Shown: piece by piece, positions 31,689-40,199 of the stretch
Layout of the letters: each line of letters starts with the position of its first letter
How positions within the stretch are numbered: the stretch's first letter is position 1
Assembly (NCBI RefSeq): GCF_002904335.1
Contig: NZ_PPHF01000164.1
Coordinates: 91,149 to 155,148, forward strand
Reading direction: 5' to 3'
From: Amycolatopsis sp. CA-126428
Lineage (GTDB): Bacteria > Actinomycetota > Actinomycetes > Mycobacteriales > Pseudonocardiaceae
Length of the DNA stretch: 64,000 nt
Program-made: the position numbers and the translations under genes
The notes under the pieces: model-generated
The model's database searches: none
What the model was told of the DNA's origin: nothing
Seen by the model: only the letters and a program-made list of their open reading frames with translations

Positions 31689-32891
31689 ATGAGCACGGTA
31701 TCCACCCCGGAGCAGTCGATGGTCGAAACCCGGCACCAAACCCGGTTGCTGACCCTGCTCCGGGACGACGGCCCGATGTCGCGGGTCGAGCTGGGGGAGC
31801 GGCTCGAGCTGCCGCGCGCCCGGGTGGGCGCCGAGGTGGCGCGGCTCGCCGAGGTCGGGCTCGTCGAGGCCGCGGGCCCTTCGGCCAGCCGGGGCGGGCG
31901 GCGCTCGACGCTGGTCCGGCTCGCCGGTGAGCTGCGGGTGCTCGCGGTGGACGTCGGTGCGACGTCGGTCGGCGTGGCGGTCACCGACGCTTCGTGCGAG
32001 GTGCTCGCGCACGCCGTCGAGGACTGCGATGTGCGGCAGGGGCCGCACCCGGTGCTGCGGCGGGTCGCCGAGCTCGCGGCGAAGGTCCGCGACGAGGCAC
32101 CCGGCCGGCTGATCGCGGCCGGCATCGGGCTGCCGGGCCCGGTCAGCTTCGCCGAGGGGATGGCCGTCGCGCCGCCGATCATGCCCGGCTGGGACCGGTT
32201 CAACGTGCGCGACCACCTGGGCGGCCTCTGGGGCTGCCCCGTCGCGGTGGACAACGACGTCAACGCGATGGCGCTCGGCGAGCGGCACGCCGGGGTCGCG
32301 CGCTCGACCGACGACCTGATGTTCGTCAAGATCGGCACCGGGATCGGCTGCGGGATCGTGCTCGGCGGCAAGGTCTACCGCGGGGTCGCCGGGACGGCGG
32401 GCGACATCGGGCACATCCGGCTCGACGACTTCGGCCCGACCTGCGCGTGCGGCGAGGTCGGCTGCCTGGAGGCCTACTTCGGCGGGGCCGCGCTGGCCCG
32501 CGACGGGCTGGCCCTGGCGCGCAGCGGCCGTTCGGCGCACCTGGCCGAGGCGGCCGCCGGGGGCGGGGCGGTCACCGCCCGCGACGTCGGCCGGGCCGCC
32601 GCGGCGGGCGACTCCGGCGCGGTCAACCTCATCCGCGACGGCGGACGGCGGCTCGGCCAGGTCATCGCCTCGCTGGTCTGCTTCATCAACCCGGGCATGG
32701 TGGTGATCGGCGGCGGCGTGGCCCAGCTGGGGCACCAGCTGCTCGCCGAGGTCCGCAGCGCGGTGTACCGCCGCTCCCTGCCACTGGCCACCGGGAACCT
32801 CCCGATCGTGCTGTCCGAGCTGGGGGAGACGGCGGGCGTGATCGGGGCCGCCTGGTCGGCCACGGACCGGGCTTTCACGCTCAGCAGCTGA
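31689..32891 (+). CDS. ROK-family protein (regulator/sugar kinase)
   Basis: This 400-residue protein has an N-terminal winged helix (about residues 12-75; RLLTLLRDDGPMSRVELGER). A sugar-kinase-like ROK domain follows, with the phosphate-binding LAVDVGATSVGVAV (about 82), the AVDNDVNAMALGE substrate segment (about 190) and the zinc motif GHIRLDD followed by CACGEVGCLEA (about 240-260). All kinase and zinc signatures are intact, so it could sense or phosphorylate a sugar. It stands alone, 800 bp before the transporter operon that has its own ROK regulator. Confidence 0.9.
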   Translation: MSTVSTPEQSMVETRHQTRLLTLLRDDGPMSRVELGERLELPRARVGAEVARLAEVGLVEAAGPSASRGGRRSTLVRLAGELRVLAVDVGATSVGVAVTDASCEVLAHAVEDCDVRQGPHPVLRRVAELAAKVRDEAPGRLIAAGIGLPGPVSFAEGMAVAPPIMPGWDRFNVRDHLGGLWGCPVAVDNDVNAMALGERHAGVARSTDDLMFVKIGTGIGCGIVLGGKVYRGVAGTAGDIGHIRLDDFGPTCACGEVGCLEAYFGGAALARDGLALARSGRSAHLAEAAAGGGAVTARDVGRAAAAGDSGAVNLIRDGGRRLGQVIASLVCFINPGMVVIGGGVAQLGHQLLAEVRSAVYRRSLPLATGNLPIVLSELGETAGVIGAAWSATDRAFTLSS

Positions 32892-32940
32892 ACCCCTCCG
32901 CTCACTCGGCGTTGCTGAACGCGTCCACTGTGTAACGTCG

Positions 32941-32987
32941 AAACCCGACAGACTTTTGCATCGACTAATCGAAAGTCTGTCCGGTTT
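32941..32987. terminator. Long inverted repeat after the ROK gene
   Basis: AAACCCGACAGACTTT (32941-32956) pairs with AAAGTCTGTCCGGTTT (32972-32987) over 16 bp with a single mismatch, around a 15-base loop. It begins 50 bp after the ROK stop and 48 bp before the next -35 box. It could be a terminator for the first gene or an operator/leader element for the next. Confidence 0.55.
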
Positions 32988-33034
32988 CGCACGTCTATCC
33001 GGGTGAAAACCCGACTAAACGCGCCGGTATCACC

Positions 33035-33063
33035 TTGACGAGTGATGGGAGTCACCCTACTTT
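33035..33063 (+). promoter_or_regulatory. Sigma-70-type promoter of the sugar transporter operon
   Basis: TTGACG (33035-33040) and TACTTT (33058-33063) are separated by exactly 17 bp, close to the actinobacterial housekeeping consensus. The spacer contains GTGA-N6-TCAC (33042-33055), a possible repressor site. The transcript would start near 33070, about 45 bp before the ROK regulator's GTG. Confidence 0.65.
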
Positions 33064-33100
33064 CGCTGCCTGAGCGACAAAGTGCGTTCAGTAGGCAGCG
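33064..33100. promoter_or_regulatory. Inverted repeat at the transcription start of the operon
   Basis: CGCTGCCT (33064-33071) and AGGCAGCG (33093-33100) form a perfect 8-bp inverted repeat spaced by 21 bp, straddling the expected transcript start. A ROK-protein operator or a leader hairpin are both possible. Confidence 0.4.
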
Positions 33101-33115
33101 CAAGATGGGGGCACC

Positions 33116-34318
33116 GTGGCCGTCACCGAAACGAGGCGAGCCGGCTCGGCGAGCCCGCGTACGGCGAACCTGGCCGCGGTCCTGCGGGCGCTGCGCACCG
33201 GCCCGCTCTCGCGCACCCAGCTGGCGGCCCGCTGCGGGCTCGCGAAGTCCGCGGTCCCCGGCCTGCTCACCGAACTCGCCGAACGCGGCCTGGTCCGGCC
33301 CGCCGGGGTCCTCCCCGGCAACGGGCGGCCGAGCCGGCTGGTCGAACTGCACGGCGAAGACGCGTACGCGCTGGCGCTGGCCATCGAAGCCGACCGGCTG
33401 TCGGCACTGGTCACCGACCTCTCCGGCCGGGTCCTGGCCGAACGGGCGCAGCCCGTCGACGTCGCCGCGCTCGGGCTGCCCGCCGGGCTGGACGAACTCG
33501 CCCGCCTGGCCCGCGGAGTGCTGCCCGGTCCACCGGTCGGGGTCGCGATCTCGGTGCCCGGGCTGGTCGACTCGGCCGCCGCCGTGCTGCGGTTCGCGCC
33601 GGCGCTGCGCTGGCGGGACGCCGAAATCGCCGGCCTGATGGCCGCCCGGCTGGGCGTTCCGGCCGCCGCCATCGCGGTGGACAACGACGCCAACCTCGGC
33701 GCGCTCGCCGAATCGGCCGAGGGCACCGCGACCGAGCTCTTCTACCTCGGCGGCGGCACGGCCGTCGGTGGCGGGTTCGTCTCCGGCGGCACGATCCTGC
33801 GCGGCGCGCGCGGCTTCGCCGGCGAGGTCGGGCACATCGCCGTCGACCCGTCCGGCGAGCGGTGTTCCTGCGGCCGGACGGGCTGCCTGGAGACGAAGGC
33901 GAACCTGGCCGCGCTGCTGCGCGCGGCCGCCGCCCCCGGTGACCCGCTGCACGATCCGGCCCCCGGCGTCGAGGGCCGCGTCGCCCTGCTCAAGGAGCGC
34001 ATCCGGCTCGGCGACCAGCGCGCGGTGACGGCGGTCCACGAACTCGGCGTCGCCCTCGGTATCGCCCTGTCCACTGTGGTCGACGTGCTCGACCCGGACG
34101 TCGTCGTGCTCGGCGGTTACTTCGCGGAACTGGGCGAGTGGCTGGTCGAACCGGTCCGCGTCGAACTCGCCGCCCGGCCGCTCGGCCAGGCCCGGGTGGT
34201 GGCGTCCGGGCTCGGCCTGCGGGCCCCGCTGCGGGGGGCCGCGCACCTGGCGGCCGAGCGGCTGTTCGCCGACCCGACGCTGGCCGACCCGACGCTCGCC
34301 GAGGAGGTCACGGTATGA
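33116..34318 (+). CDS. ROK-family transcriptional regulator of the sugar operon
   Basis: This 400-residue repressor has a winged helix (about residues 15-75; LRTGPLSRTQLAARCGLAKS) and a ROK domain with AVDNDANLGALAE (about 185) and the zinc motif GHIAVDPSGERCSCGRTGCLE (the His and three Cys positions, about 240-260). The sugar-binding part reads LFYLGGGTAVGGGFVSGG. Near the C-terminus ADPTL is duplicated in tandem. It starts at the GTG at 33116 and its stop overlaps the transporter ATPase start as ATGA. It probably represses the operon until its sugar binds. Confidence 0.9.
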   Translation: MAVTETRRAGSASPRTANLAAVLRALRTGPLSRTQLAARCGLAKSAVPGLLTELAERGLVRPAGVLPGNGRPSRLVELHGEDAYALALAIEADRLSALVTDLSGRVLAERAQPVDVAALGLPAGLDELARLARGVLPGPPVGVAISVPGLVDSAAAVLRFAPALRWRDAEIAGLMAARLGVPAAAIAVDNDANLGALAESAEGTATELFYLGGGTAVGGGFVSGGTILRGARGFAGEVGHIAVDPSGERCSCGRTGCLETKANLAALLRAAAAPGDPLHDPAPGVEGRVALLKERIRLGDQRAVTAVHELGVALGIALSTVVDVLDPDVVVLGGYFAELGEWLVEPVRVELAARPLGQARVVASGLGLRAPLRGAAHLAAERLFADPTLADPTLAEEVTV

Positions 34319-35811
34319 CCCTGCTTTCCGTCCGCGGGATCGTGAAGAGCTTTCCCGGGGTGCGCGCCCTCGACGGCGTCGACCTCGACGTCGAACCCGG
34401 CGAAGTGCACTGCCTGCTCGGCCAGAACGGCGCGGGGAAGTCGACGCTGATCAAGGTCCTCTCCGGCGCGCACCGGCCGGACTCCGGCGAGCTCACCTGG
34501 GCCGGCGAGCGCGTCGAACTCGGTTCGCCGGTCGACGCCCTGCGCCTGGGCATCGCCACCATGTACCAGGAGCTCGACCTGGTGCCCGGGCTTTCGGTGG
34601 CGGACAACATCTTCCTCGGCCACGAACGCGCCCGCTTCGGGTTCACGCGGATCTCCCAGGCCCGGGCCGAGGCCGCCCGCCTGATGGCCCGGCTCGGGCA
34701 CCCGGACATCCGGCCCTCGACCGAGGTCGGCAAGCTGTCGGCCGCCGGGCAGCAGCTCGTGTCGATGGCCCGCGCGCTGGCCCACGACGCCCGGCTGCTC
34801 GTGATGGACGAACCCACCGCCGCGCTGGCCGGCGAGGAGGTCGACAACCTCTTCCGGATCGTCGGCGAGCTGACCGCCGGCGGCGTCGCGGTCGTCTACA
34901 TCTCGCACCGGCTCGAAGAGCTGCGCCGGATCGGGCACCGGGTGACCGTGCTCAAGGACGGCCGGACCGTCGGCACGGGACTCGACGCCGCCGCGACGCC
35001 GACCGCGGACCTGGTCGCGCTGATGGCCGGGCGGAAGGTGGAGACGGTCTTCGGGCCGCGGCACGACGGCCACGCCCGGCCGGAGACCGCCCTCGAAGTC
35101 GAGCACCTCTCCCGGGAAGGCGAGTTCGAGGATGTGAGCTTCACCGTCCACGCCGGCGAGGTCGTCGGCATCGCCGGCCTGGTCGGCTCCGGGCGCAGCG
35201 AGCTGCTCGAGACGATCTTCGGCGCCCGCAAGGCCGACCGCGGAACCGTGACGGTGCAGGGAAAACCGCTCGGCCCCGGCGTCCGGGCGGCGGTCAAGGC
35301 GGGCGTCGGCCTCGCCCCCGAGGAACGCAAGAGCCAGGGCCTGCTGCTGGACCTGCCGGTGGTGCACAACGTGACGTTGGCCAACCTCGGCCGCTACGCG
35401 AAGCTCGGGTTCACCGAGCGCGGCCGGGAACTGGACGACGCCGGCGCGAGCCTGCGCCGCCTCGACCTGCGGCCCGCCGACCCGCGGCGGATCGTCCGCA
35501 CGCTGTCCGGCGGCAACCAGCAGAAGGCGGTGCTCGCGCGGTGGCTGGTGCGCGGGTGCCGGGTGCTGCTGCTCGACGAGCCGACGCGCGGGGTCGACGT
35601 CGGCGCCCGCGCCGAGCTCTACCGGCTGATCGACGAGCTGGCCGCGACCGGGGTCGCGATCGTGCTCGTGTCCAGTGAGATCCCCGAGGTGCTCGGGCTG
35701 TCCGACCGGGTGCTGGTGCTGCGCGAGGGCCGCGTCCTCGCCGACCGGCGCTCGGCCGGGCTGACCGAGGCCGAGGTGCTCGACGTGATTCTCGAGGGGA
35801 GCGCGGCATGA
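34315..35811 (+). CDS. Sugar ABC transporter ATP-binding protein (RbsA/XylG type)
   Basis: This 498-residue protein has two fused ATPase domains, as usual for carbohydrate-uptake CUT2 transporters. The first has Walker A GQNGAGKSTL (about residue 37) and Walker B LLVMDEPTAAL. Its signature region is KLSAAGQQ, not LSGGQ. The second half has the degenerate Walker A GLVGSGRSEL (about 290), the good signature LSGGNQQK and Walker B LLLDEPTRGVDVG. It powers import of a monosaccharide with the permease and binding protein that follow. Both ends overlap neighbours by ATGA. Confidence 0.95.
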   Translation: MTLLSVRGIVKSFPGVRALDGVDLDVEPGEVHCLLGQNGAGKSTLIKVLSGAHRPDSGELTWAGERVELGSPVDALRLGIATMYQELDLVPGLSVADNIFLGHERARFGFTRISQARAEAARLMARLGHPDIRPSTEVGKLSAAGQQLVSMARALAHDARLLVMDEPTAALAGEEVDNLFRIVGELTAGGVAVVYISHRLEELRRIGHRVTVLKDGRTVGTGLDAAATPTADLVALMAGRKVETVFGPRHDGHARPETALEVEHLSREGEFEDVSFTVHAGEVVGIAGLVGSGRSELLETIFGARKADRGTVTVQGKPLGPGVRAAVKAGVGLAPEERKSQGLLLDLPVVHNVTLANLGRYAKLGFTERGRELDDAGASLRRLDLRPADPRRIVRTLSGGNQQKAVLARWLVRGCRVLLLDEPTRGVDVGARAELYRLIDELAATGVAIVLVSSEIPEVLGLSDRVLVLREGRVLADRRSAGLTEAEVLDVILEGSAA

Positions 35812-36809
35812 CCGAGGTCCAAGCACCGTCCCAGGAAGCGCTGCCCGCCGAACGGAAGCGGCGGTTCTCCGTCACCGCCGATCCGCGGCTGCTCGGCCTG
35901 GCCGGCGTGCTCGTCGTCCTGTGCCTGGTCGGCCAGGTCACCCGGCCCGAGCTGTTCTTCACCGAAAGCAACATCTCGACCATCCTGCGGCTGGCCGCGG
36001 CGATCGGCGTGGTCAGCGTCGGGATGACGTTCGTGATCATCAGCGGCGGTATCGACCTGTCCGTCGGCTCGATCGTCGCGCTGTCCAGCGTCTGGCTGAC
36101 GACGCTGGCCACGCAGTCCTACGGGCCGTGGGTCATGGTCCTCTGTGGACTGGCGGTCGGCCTCGGCTGCGGGCTGGTCAACGGCGTGCTCGTCTCCTAC
36201 GGCAAGGTCGTGCCGTTCATCGCGACGCTCGCGATGTACGTCTCGGCCCGCGGGCTCGCCGAGCGGCTCAGCGGCCGCCGCACGCAGGTGGTCGCCGACC
36301 AGGACTTCCTCGGCTTCTTCCGCGGCGCCTTCCTCGGCGTCCCGGCGCTGATCTGGATCTTCGCGCTCGTGTTCGCGGTCGGCTGGGTCGTGCTCAACCG
36401 CACCACCTTCGGCCGCCGGACGTACGCGGTCGGCGGCAACATCGAGGCGTCGCGGCTGGCCGGCATCAACGTCAAGCGCCACCTCGCGCTCGTCTACGGC
36501 GTGGCCGGGCTGTGCTGCGGGGTCGCCGCGCTCATGGTCGTCGCGCGGACGACGGCGGGCGCGTCGACCAACGGCATGTTCTACGAGCTCGACGCGATCG
36601 CGGCGGTGGTCATCGGCGGCACGTTGCTGACCGGCGGCCGCGGCTCGCTCATCGGCACCCTCGTCGGCGTGCTGATCTTCACGGTGCTGTCGAACATCTT
36701 CACGCTCAACAACCTGGACACCGACATCCAGAACATCGCCAAGGGCGTGATCATCGTGCTCGCCGTGCTGTTGCAGTTCCGGGCCAGGAAAGCCAGGACC
36801 GGGAGTTAG
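35808..36809 (+). CDS. Sugar ABC transporter permease (RbsC type)
   Basis: This 333-residue integral membrane protein has about eight to ten hydrophobic segments. The CUT2 permease hallmarks are VIISGGIDLSVGSIVALSSV, the cytoplasmic coupling segment FGRRTYAVGGNIEASRLAGI and the AAVVIGGTLLTGGRGS repeat. It forms the channel for the sugar recognised by the next gene's product. It is coupled to the ATPase gene by ATGA. Confidence 0.95.
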   Translation: MTEVQAPSQEALPAERKRRFSVTADPRLLGLAGVLVVLCLVGQVTRPELFFTESNISTILRLAAAIGVVSVGMTFVIISGGIDLSVGSIVALSSVWLTTLATQSYGPWVMVLCGLAVGLGCGLVNGVLVSYGKVVPFIATLAMYVSARGLAERLSGRRTQVVADQDFLGFFRGAFLGVPALIWIFALVFAVGWVVLNRTTFGRRTYAVGGNIEASRLAGINVKRHLALVYGVAGLCCGVAALMVVARTTAGASTNGMFYELDAIAAVVIGGTLLTGGRGSLIGTLVGVLIFTVLSNIFTLNNLDTDIQNIAKGVIIVLAVLLQFRARKARTGS

Positions 36810-36832
36810 TTCACCACCGATGGAGGTTCACC

Positions 36833-37888
36833 ATGGCCGAACACCCCTTCCTCGGCCGCCGGGGATTCCTGCTGGGCGGGGCCGCCGTCGGCGCCGGCGC
36901 GCTGCTGGCCGGCTGCACGGGCAACACACCGGCGAACTCGGCGTCGAACGCGCCGGTCGCCAACGCGGGCAACAACGCGCAGCCGGGCAAGCCGATCACC
37001 ATCGGCTTCTCCGCGCCGGCCGCCGACCACGGCTGGATCGCGGCGATCACCAAGAACGCCAAGGCCCAGGCGCAGAAGTTCAGCGAGGTAAAGTTCAACG
37101 CGACCGAGGGCACCAACGACGTCAACCAGCAGATCTCCCAGGTGGAGACGCTGATCAACGCCAAGGCCGACGTGCTGGTGATCCTGCCCTTCGACGGCAA
37201 GGCGCTCACCGCGGCCGGCCAGCAGGCGATGGACGCCGGCATCCCGGTGATCAACCTCGACCGCGTCTTCGACACGCCGCTCGCGTATAGAACGTGGATC
37301 GGCGGCGACAACTACCGGATGGGCGTCAACGCGGGCAACTACATCGCCGCCGAGCTCAAGAAGAAGAACGTGGCGAACCCGATCATCGGCGAGGTCGCCG
37401 GGATCGACTCGCTGCCGCTGACCCAGGAACGCAGCAAGGGCTTCAAGGACGCGCTGGGCCGCGCCGGGTTCAAGGTCGGTCCGCGGGTGTCGGCGCAGTT
37501 CACGTCGGAGTCGGGCGAGCAGCAGACCGCGAACCTGCTGCAGGGCGCGCCCAAACTGGACGCACTGTGGAACCACGACGACGACCAGGGCATCGGCGTC
37601 AACGCGGCGATCGACACCGCGGGCCGCAAGGAGTTCATCATGGTCGGCGGCGCCGGTTCGAAGAACATGATGAACCTGATCAAGGCCGACTCGTCGCCGA
37701 TCAAGGCGACCGTGCTCTACAGCCCGTCGATGGCCTCCACGGCGGTCGCGCTCGCCCGGCTGCTCGGGCAGGGCAAGGGGATCGGCGACCTGGCCGAGCA
37801 CGACATCCCGGCCGAGATCACCACGTACTCGGCGGTCGTGACCAAGGAGAACGTCGACCAGTACCTCGACGTCGGCTTCGACTCCTGA
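36833..37888 (+). CDS. Sugar-binding lipoprotein (RbsB/periplasmic-binding-protein type)
   Basis: This 351-residue protein has a Tat-like RR pair (LGRRGFLLGG) followed by a lipobox LLAGC (residue 25). An Asn/Ala-rich spacer leads to a type I periplasmic-binding fold starting ITIGFSAPAADHGW. Ligand-contact segments include the NLDRVF and WNHDDDQGIGV loops. It should capture a pentose or hexose outside the membrane. A rare AGA arginine codon occurs near 37290 in an otherwise high-GC gene. Repeat copy 3 follows 7 bp after the stop. Confidence 0.93.
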   Translation: MAEHPFLGRRGFLLGGAAVGAGALLAGCTGNTPANSASNAPVANAGNNAQPGKPITIGFSAPAADHGWIAAITKNAKAQAQKFSEVKFNATEGTNDVNQQISQVETLINAKADVLVILPFDGKALTAAGQQAMDAGIPVINLDRVFDTPLAYRTWIGGDNYRMGVNAGNYIAAELKKKNVANPIIGEVAGIDSLPLTQERSKGFKDALGRAGFKVGPRVSAQFTSESGEQQTANLLQGAPKLDALWNHDDDQGIGVNAAIDTAGRKEFIMVGGAGSKNMMNLIKADSSPIKATVLYSPSMASTAVALARLLGQGKGIGDLAEHDIPAEITTYSAVVTKENVDQYLDVGFDS

Positions 37889-37895
37889 CCCAAGC

Positions 37896-37941
37896 GTCGT
37901 GAGTGGTAAGGCGGGTTAGAACCCGCCTTACCACTCACGAC
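37896..37941. repeat. 46-bp palindromic repeat, copy 3
   Basis: This copy is identical to copy 1 over the whole 46 bp, with perfect 22-bp arms. The flanks differ (AAGC upstream), which supports the boundaries of the unit. It lies inside an apparent operon between the binding-protein and dehydrogenase genes, where it could stabilise the upstream messenger or reduce read-through. Confidence 0.9.
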
Positions 37942-37966
37942 CCCACCACGAAACGCAAGGAGGGGT

Positions 37967-39112
37967 ATGAGCCCGGCACGGGAAACGATCGGGATCGGCA
38001 TGGTGGGCCACGCGTTCATGGGTGCGGTGCATTCGCACGCCTGGCGCAGCGTCCACCGGTTCTTCGACCCACCGCTGGTGCCGCGGCTCGCCGTGCTCGG
38101 CGGCCGCGACGAGACCCGGGCCAAGGCGGCGGCGGAGCGGTACGGCTGGGAAGACGTCGAGACCGACTGGCGGAAGCTGGTCGCCCGGGACGACGTCGGC
38201 CTGGTCGACGTCTGCACGCCGGGCGACAGTCACGCGGAGATCGCGATCGCCGCGCTGGCGGCCGGGAAGCACGTGCTGTGCGAGAAACCCCTGGCCAACT
38301 CGGTCGCCGAGGCCGAGGCGATGGCCGAGGCGGCGCGGCGGGCGCGGGACCGTGGGGTGCGAGCCATGGTCGCGTTCAACTACCGCCGGGTGCCCGCGCT
38401 CGCGCACGCCCGGAACCTGGTCGCGAGCGGGGCACTCGGGGAGATCCGGCACGTGCGGTCGGTGTACCTGCAGGACTGGCTGTCCGATCCGGACGCGCCG
38501 ATGACCTGGCGGCTCCGCAAGGAATCCGCCGGGTCGGGCGCGCTGGGCGACCTGGGCGCGCACATCGTCGACGCCGCCCAGTTCGTCACCGGGGAGGTGA
38601 TCACCGGCGTCTCCGCCTTGACGAACACCTTCGTCAAGCAGCGGCCGGCCGAAAGCGGCGGCACGGACGACGTGACCGTCGACGACACGGCGTTGTTCTT
38701 GGCACGGCTTTCCGGGGGAGCCGTGGCGAGTTTCGAAGCGACGCGGTTCGCGCTCGGCCGCAAGAACGCGATGCGGCTGGAGGTCAACGGGTCGAAGGCG
38801 AGCCTGGCGTTCGACTTCGAGGCGATGAACGAACTGCAGTGGTACGAGGGCACCGGGACCGAGGCCGGGTTCCGCCGGATCCTCGTCACCGAACCGCAGC
38901 ACCCGTACGTCGGTGCGTGGTGGCCGCCGGGGCACCTCCTCGGCTACGAGCACACGTTCACCCACGAGGTCGCCGACCTCCTGGACGCCATCGGCGCGGG
39001 CACCGACCCCGAGCCGGGCTTCGACGACGGCCTGCGCGTCCAGCGGGTGCTGGCCGCCGTCGAGAAGAGTGCTGCGGCAGAAGCGCATTGGACATCGGTG
39101 GAGGAGACATGA
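37967..39112 (+). CDS. Gfo/Idh/MocA-family dehydrogenase
   Basis: This 381-residue NAD(P)-dependent sugar oxidoreductase has an N-terminal Rossmann domain (IGIGMVGHAFMGAVHSHAW). The family motif EKPLANS follows at about residue 108 with its catalytic lysine, then GDLGAHIVDAAQF (about 195) with the conserved aspartate and histidine. Many family members oxidise C3 of glucosides or C1/C2 of inositols. It is the first enzyme gene after the transporter. The ATG at 37967 follows AGGAGG. Its TGA overlaps the micro-ORF start. A role in making a 3-keto sugar is inferred from the neighbouring ThuA and DUF1080 domains. Confidence 0.9.
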   Translation: MSPARETIGIGMVGHAFMGAVHSHAWRSVHRFFDPPLVPRLAVLGGRDETRAKAAAERYGWEDVETDWRKLVARDDVGLVDVCTPGDSHAEIAIAALAAGKHVLCEKPLANSVAEAEAMAEAARRARDRGVRAMVAFNYRRVPALAHARNLVASGALGEIRHVRSVYLQDWLSDPDAPMTWRLRKESAGSGALGDLGAHIVDAAQFVTGEVITGVSALTNTFVKQRPAESGGTDDVTVDDTALFLARLSGGAVASFEATRFALGRKNAMRLEVNGSKASLAFDFEAMNELQWYEGTGTEAGFRRILVTEPQHPYVGAWWPPGHLLGYEHTFTHEVADLLDAIGAGTDPEPGFDDGLRVQRVLAAVEKSAAAEAHWTSVEET

Positions 39113-39189
39113 GAGAGCTTGCGAACGAATCATTCAACGCTGCGCTTTCGGCTCAGGCCGCACCGAGCGTCAGCGAGGTGAGCGCATGA
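39109..39189 (+). CDS. 26-codon micro-ORF coupled to both neighbours
   Basis: An ATG at 39109 overlaps the dehydrogenase stop (ATGA). The frame runs 26 codons and its TGA at 39187-39189 overlaps the isomerase ATG at 39186 (ATGA again). The peptide reads MRELANESFNAALSAQAAPS and then VSEVSA. It contains rare codons for this genome (AGA, TCA, CTT twice) and is less GC-rich than its surroundings. Its last codons hold the GAGG that serves the isomerase gene. It could be a leader that couples translation, a small protein, or a short inserted element; nothing shows which. Confidence 0.5.
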   Translation: MRELANESFNAALSAQAAPSVSEVSA

Positions 39190-40190
39190 GCCGTCCCGTC
39201 ACGTTGTTCACCGGCCAGTGGGCCGATCTGCCGTTCACCGAGGTCTGCAAGCTCGCGTCGGAGTGGGGGTACGACGGGCTGGAGATCGCCTGCTCGGGCG
39301 ACCACTTCGAGGTGGACCGGGCCCTGTCCGAAGAGGACTACGTGCCGGGGCGGCTGCGGCTGCTCGCCGAGCACGGCCTCAAGGTGTGGGCGATCTCCAA
39401 CCACCTCGTCGGGCAGGCCGTCTGCGACGACCCGATCGACCGCCGGCACCAGGCGATCCTGCCCTCGCGCATCTGGGGCGACGGCGACGCCGAGGGCGTC
39501 CGGCAACGGGCCGCGGCCGAGATGGCCGACACCGCGCGGGCGGCGGCGAAGCTCGGCGTGGACACCGTCATCGGCTTCACCGGGTCGAAGACCTGGAAGT
39601 ACGTCGCGATGTTTCCGCCGGTCACGCGCGATGACATCGATGACGGTTACGCGGACTTCGCCCGCCGGTGGCACCCGATCCTGGACGTCTTCGACGAGGT
39701 GGGCGTCCGGTTCGCGCACGAGGTGCACCCCTCCGAGATCGCCTACGACTACTGGACGACCAAGCGCGCGCTGGAAGCCGTCGACCACCGGCCGGCGTTC
39801 GGCCTGAACTGGGACCCGTCGCACTTCGTCTGGCAGGACCTCGACCCGGTCGGGTTCATCCTCGACTTCGCCGACCGGATCTACCACGTCGACTGCAAGG
39901 ACACCCGCAAGCGCTTCGACGGCCGCAACGGCCGGCTCGGCTCGCACCTGGCCTGGGCCGATCCGCGGCGGGGCTGGGACTTCGTGTCCGTCGGCCACGG
40001 CGACGTCCCGTGGGAGGACTGCTTCCGGGCGCTCAACTCGATCGGCTACTCCGGCCCGATCTCGGTGGAGTGGGAGGACGCCGGGATGGACCGGCTCCGC
40101 GGCGCGGCGGAGGCGGTGAAGTACCTGCGCGAGCACCTGTTCGACCAGCCGTCGGCGGCTTTCGACGCGGCTTTCAGCAACCAGAAATGA
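39186..40190 (+). CDS. Sugar phosphate isomerase/epimerase-family TIM barrel
   Basis: This 334-residue protein has the AP endonuclease 2/xylose isomerase-like fold. Metal-site segments are the EVHPSEIAYD strand (about residue 180), NWDPSHFVWQ (about 217), HVDCKDTR (about 240) and the late SVEWEDAGM (about 295). These supply the Glu, Asp, His and Glu ligands. It has no signal peptide, so it acts on imported sugar in the cytosol. Members isomerise keto sugars or, in recently described pathways, cleave 3-keto-glycosides by elimination. Confidence 0.88.
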   Translation: MSRPVTLFTGQWADLPFTEVCKLASEWGYDGLEIACSGDHFEVDRALSEEDYVPGRLRLLAEHGLKVWAISNHLVGQAVCDDPIDRRHQAILPSRIWGDGDAEGVRQRAAAEMADTARAAAKLGVDTVIGFTGSKTWKYVAMFPPVTRDDIDDGYADFARRWHPILDVFDEVGVRFAHEVHPSEIAYDYWTTKRALEAVDHRPAFGLNWDPSHFVWQDLDPVGFILDFADRIYHVDCKDTRKRFDGRNGRLGSHLAWADPRRGWDFVSVGHGDVPWEDCFRALNSIGYSGPISVEWEDAGMDRLRGAAEAVKYLREHLFDQPSAAFDAAFSNQK

Positions 40191-40199
40191 GGGAGTTCC

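Noticed and set aside
37896..37941. The palindromic repeat as a riboswitch or sugar operator of the downstream dehydrogenase
   Set aside because: The same sequence occurs after unrelated genes and within a PKS coding region, so a gene-specific regulatory role is unlikely.
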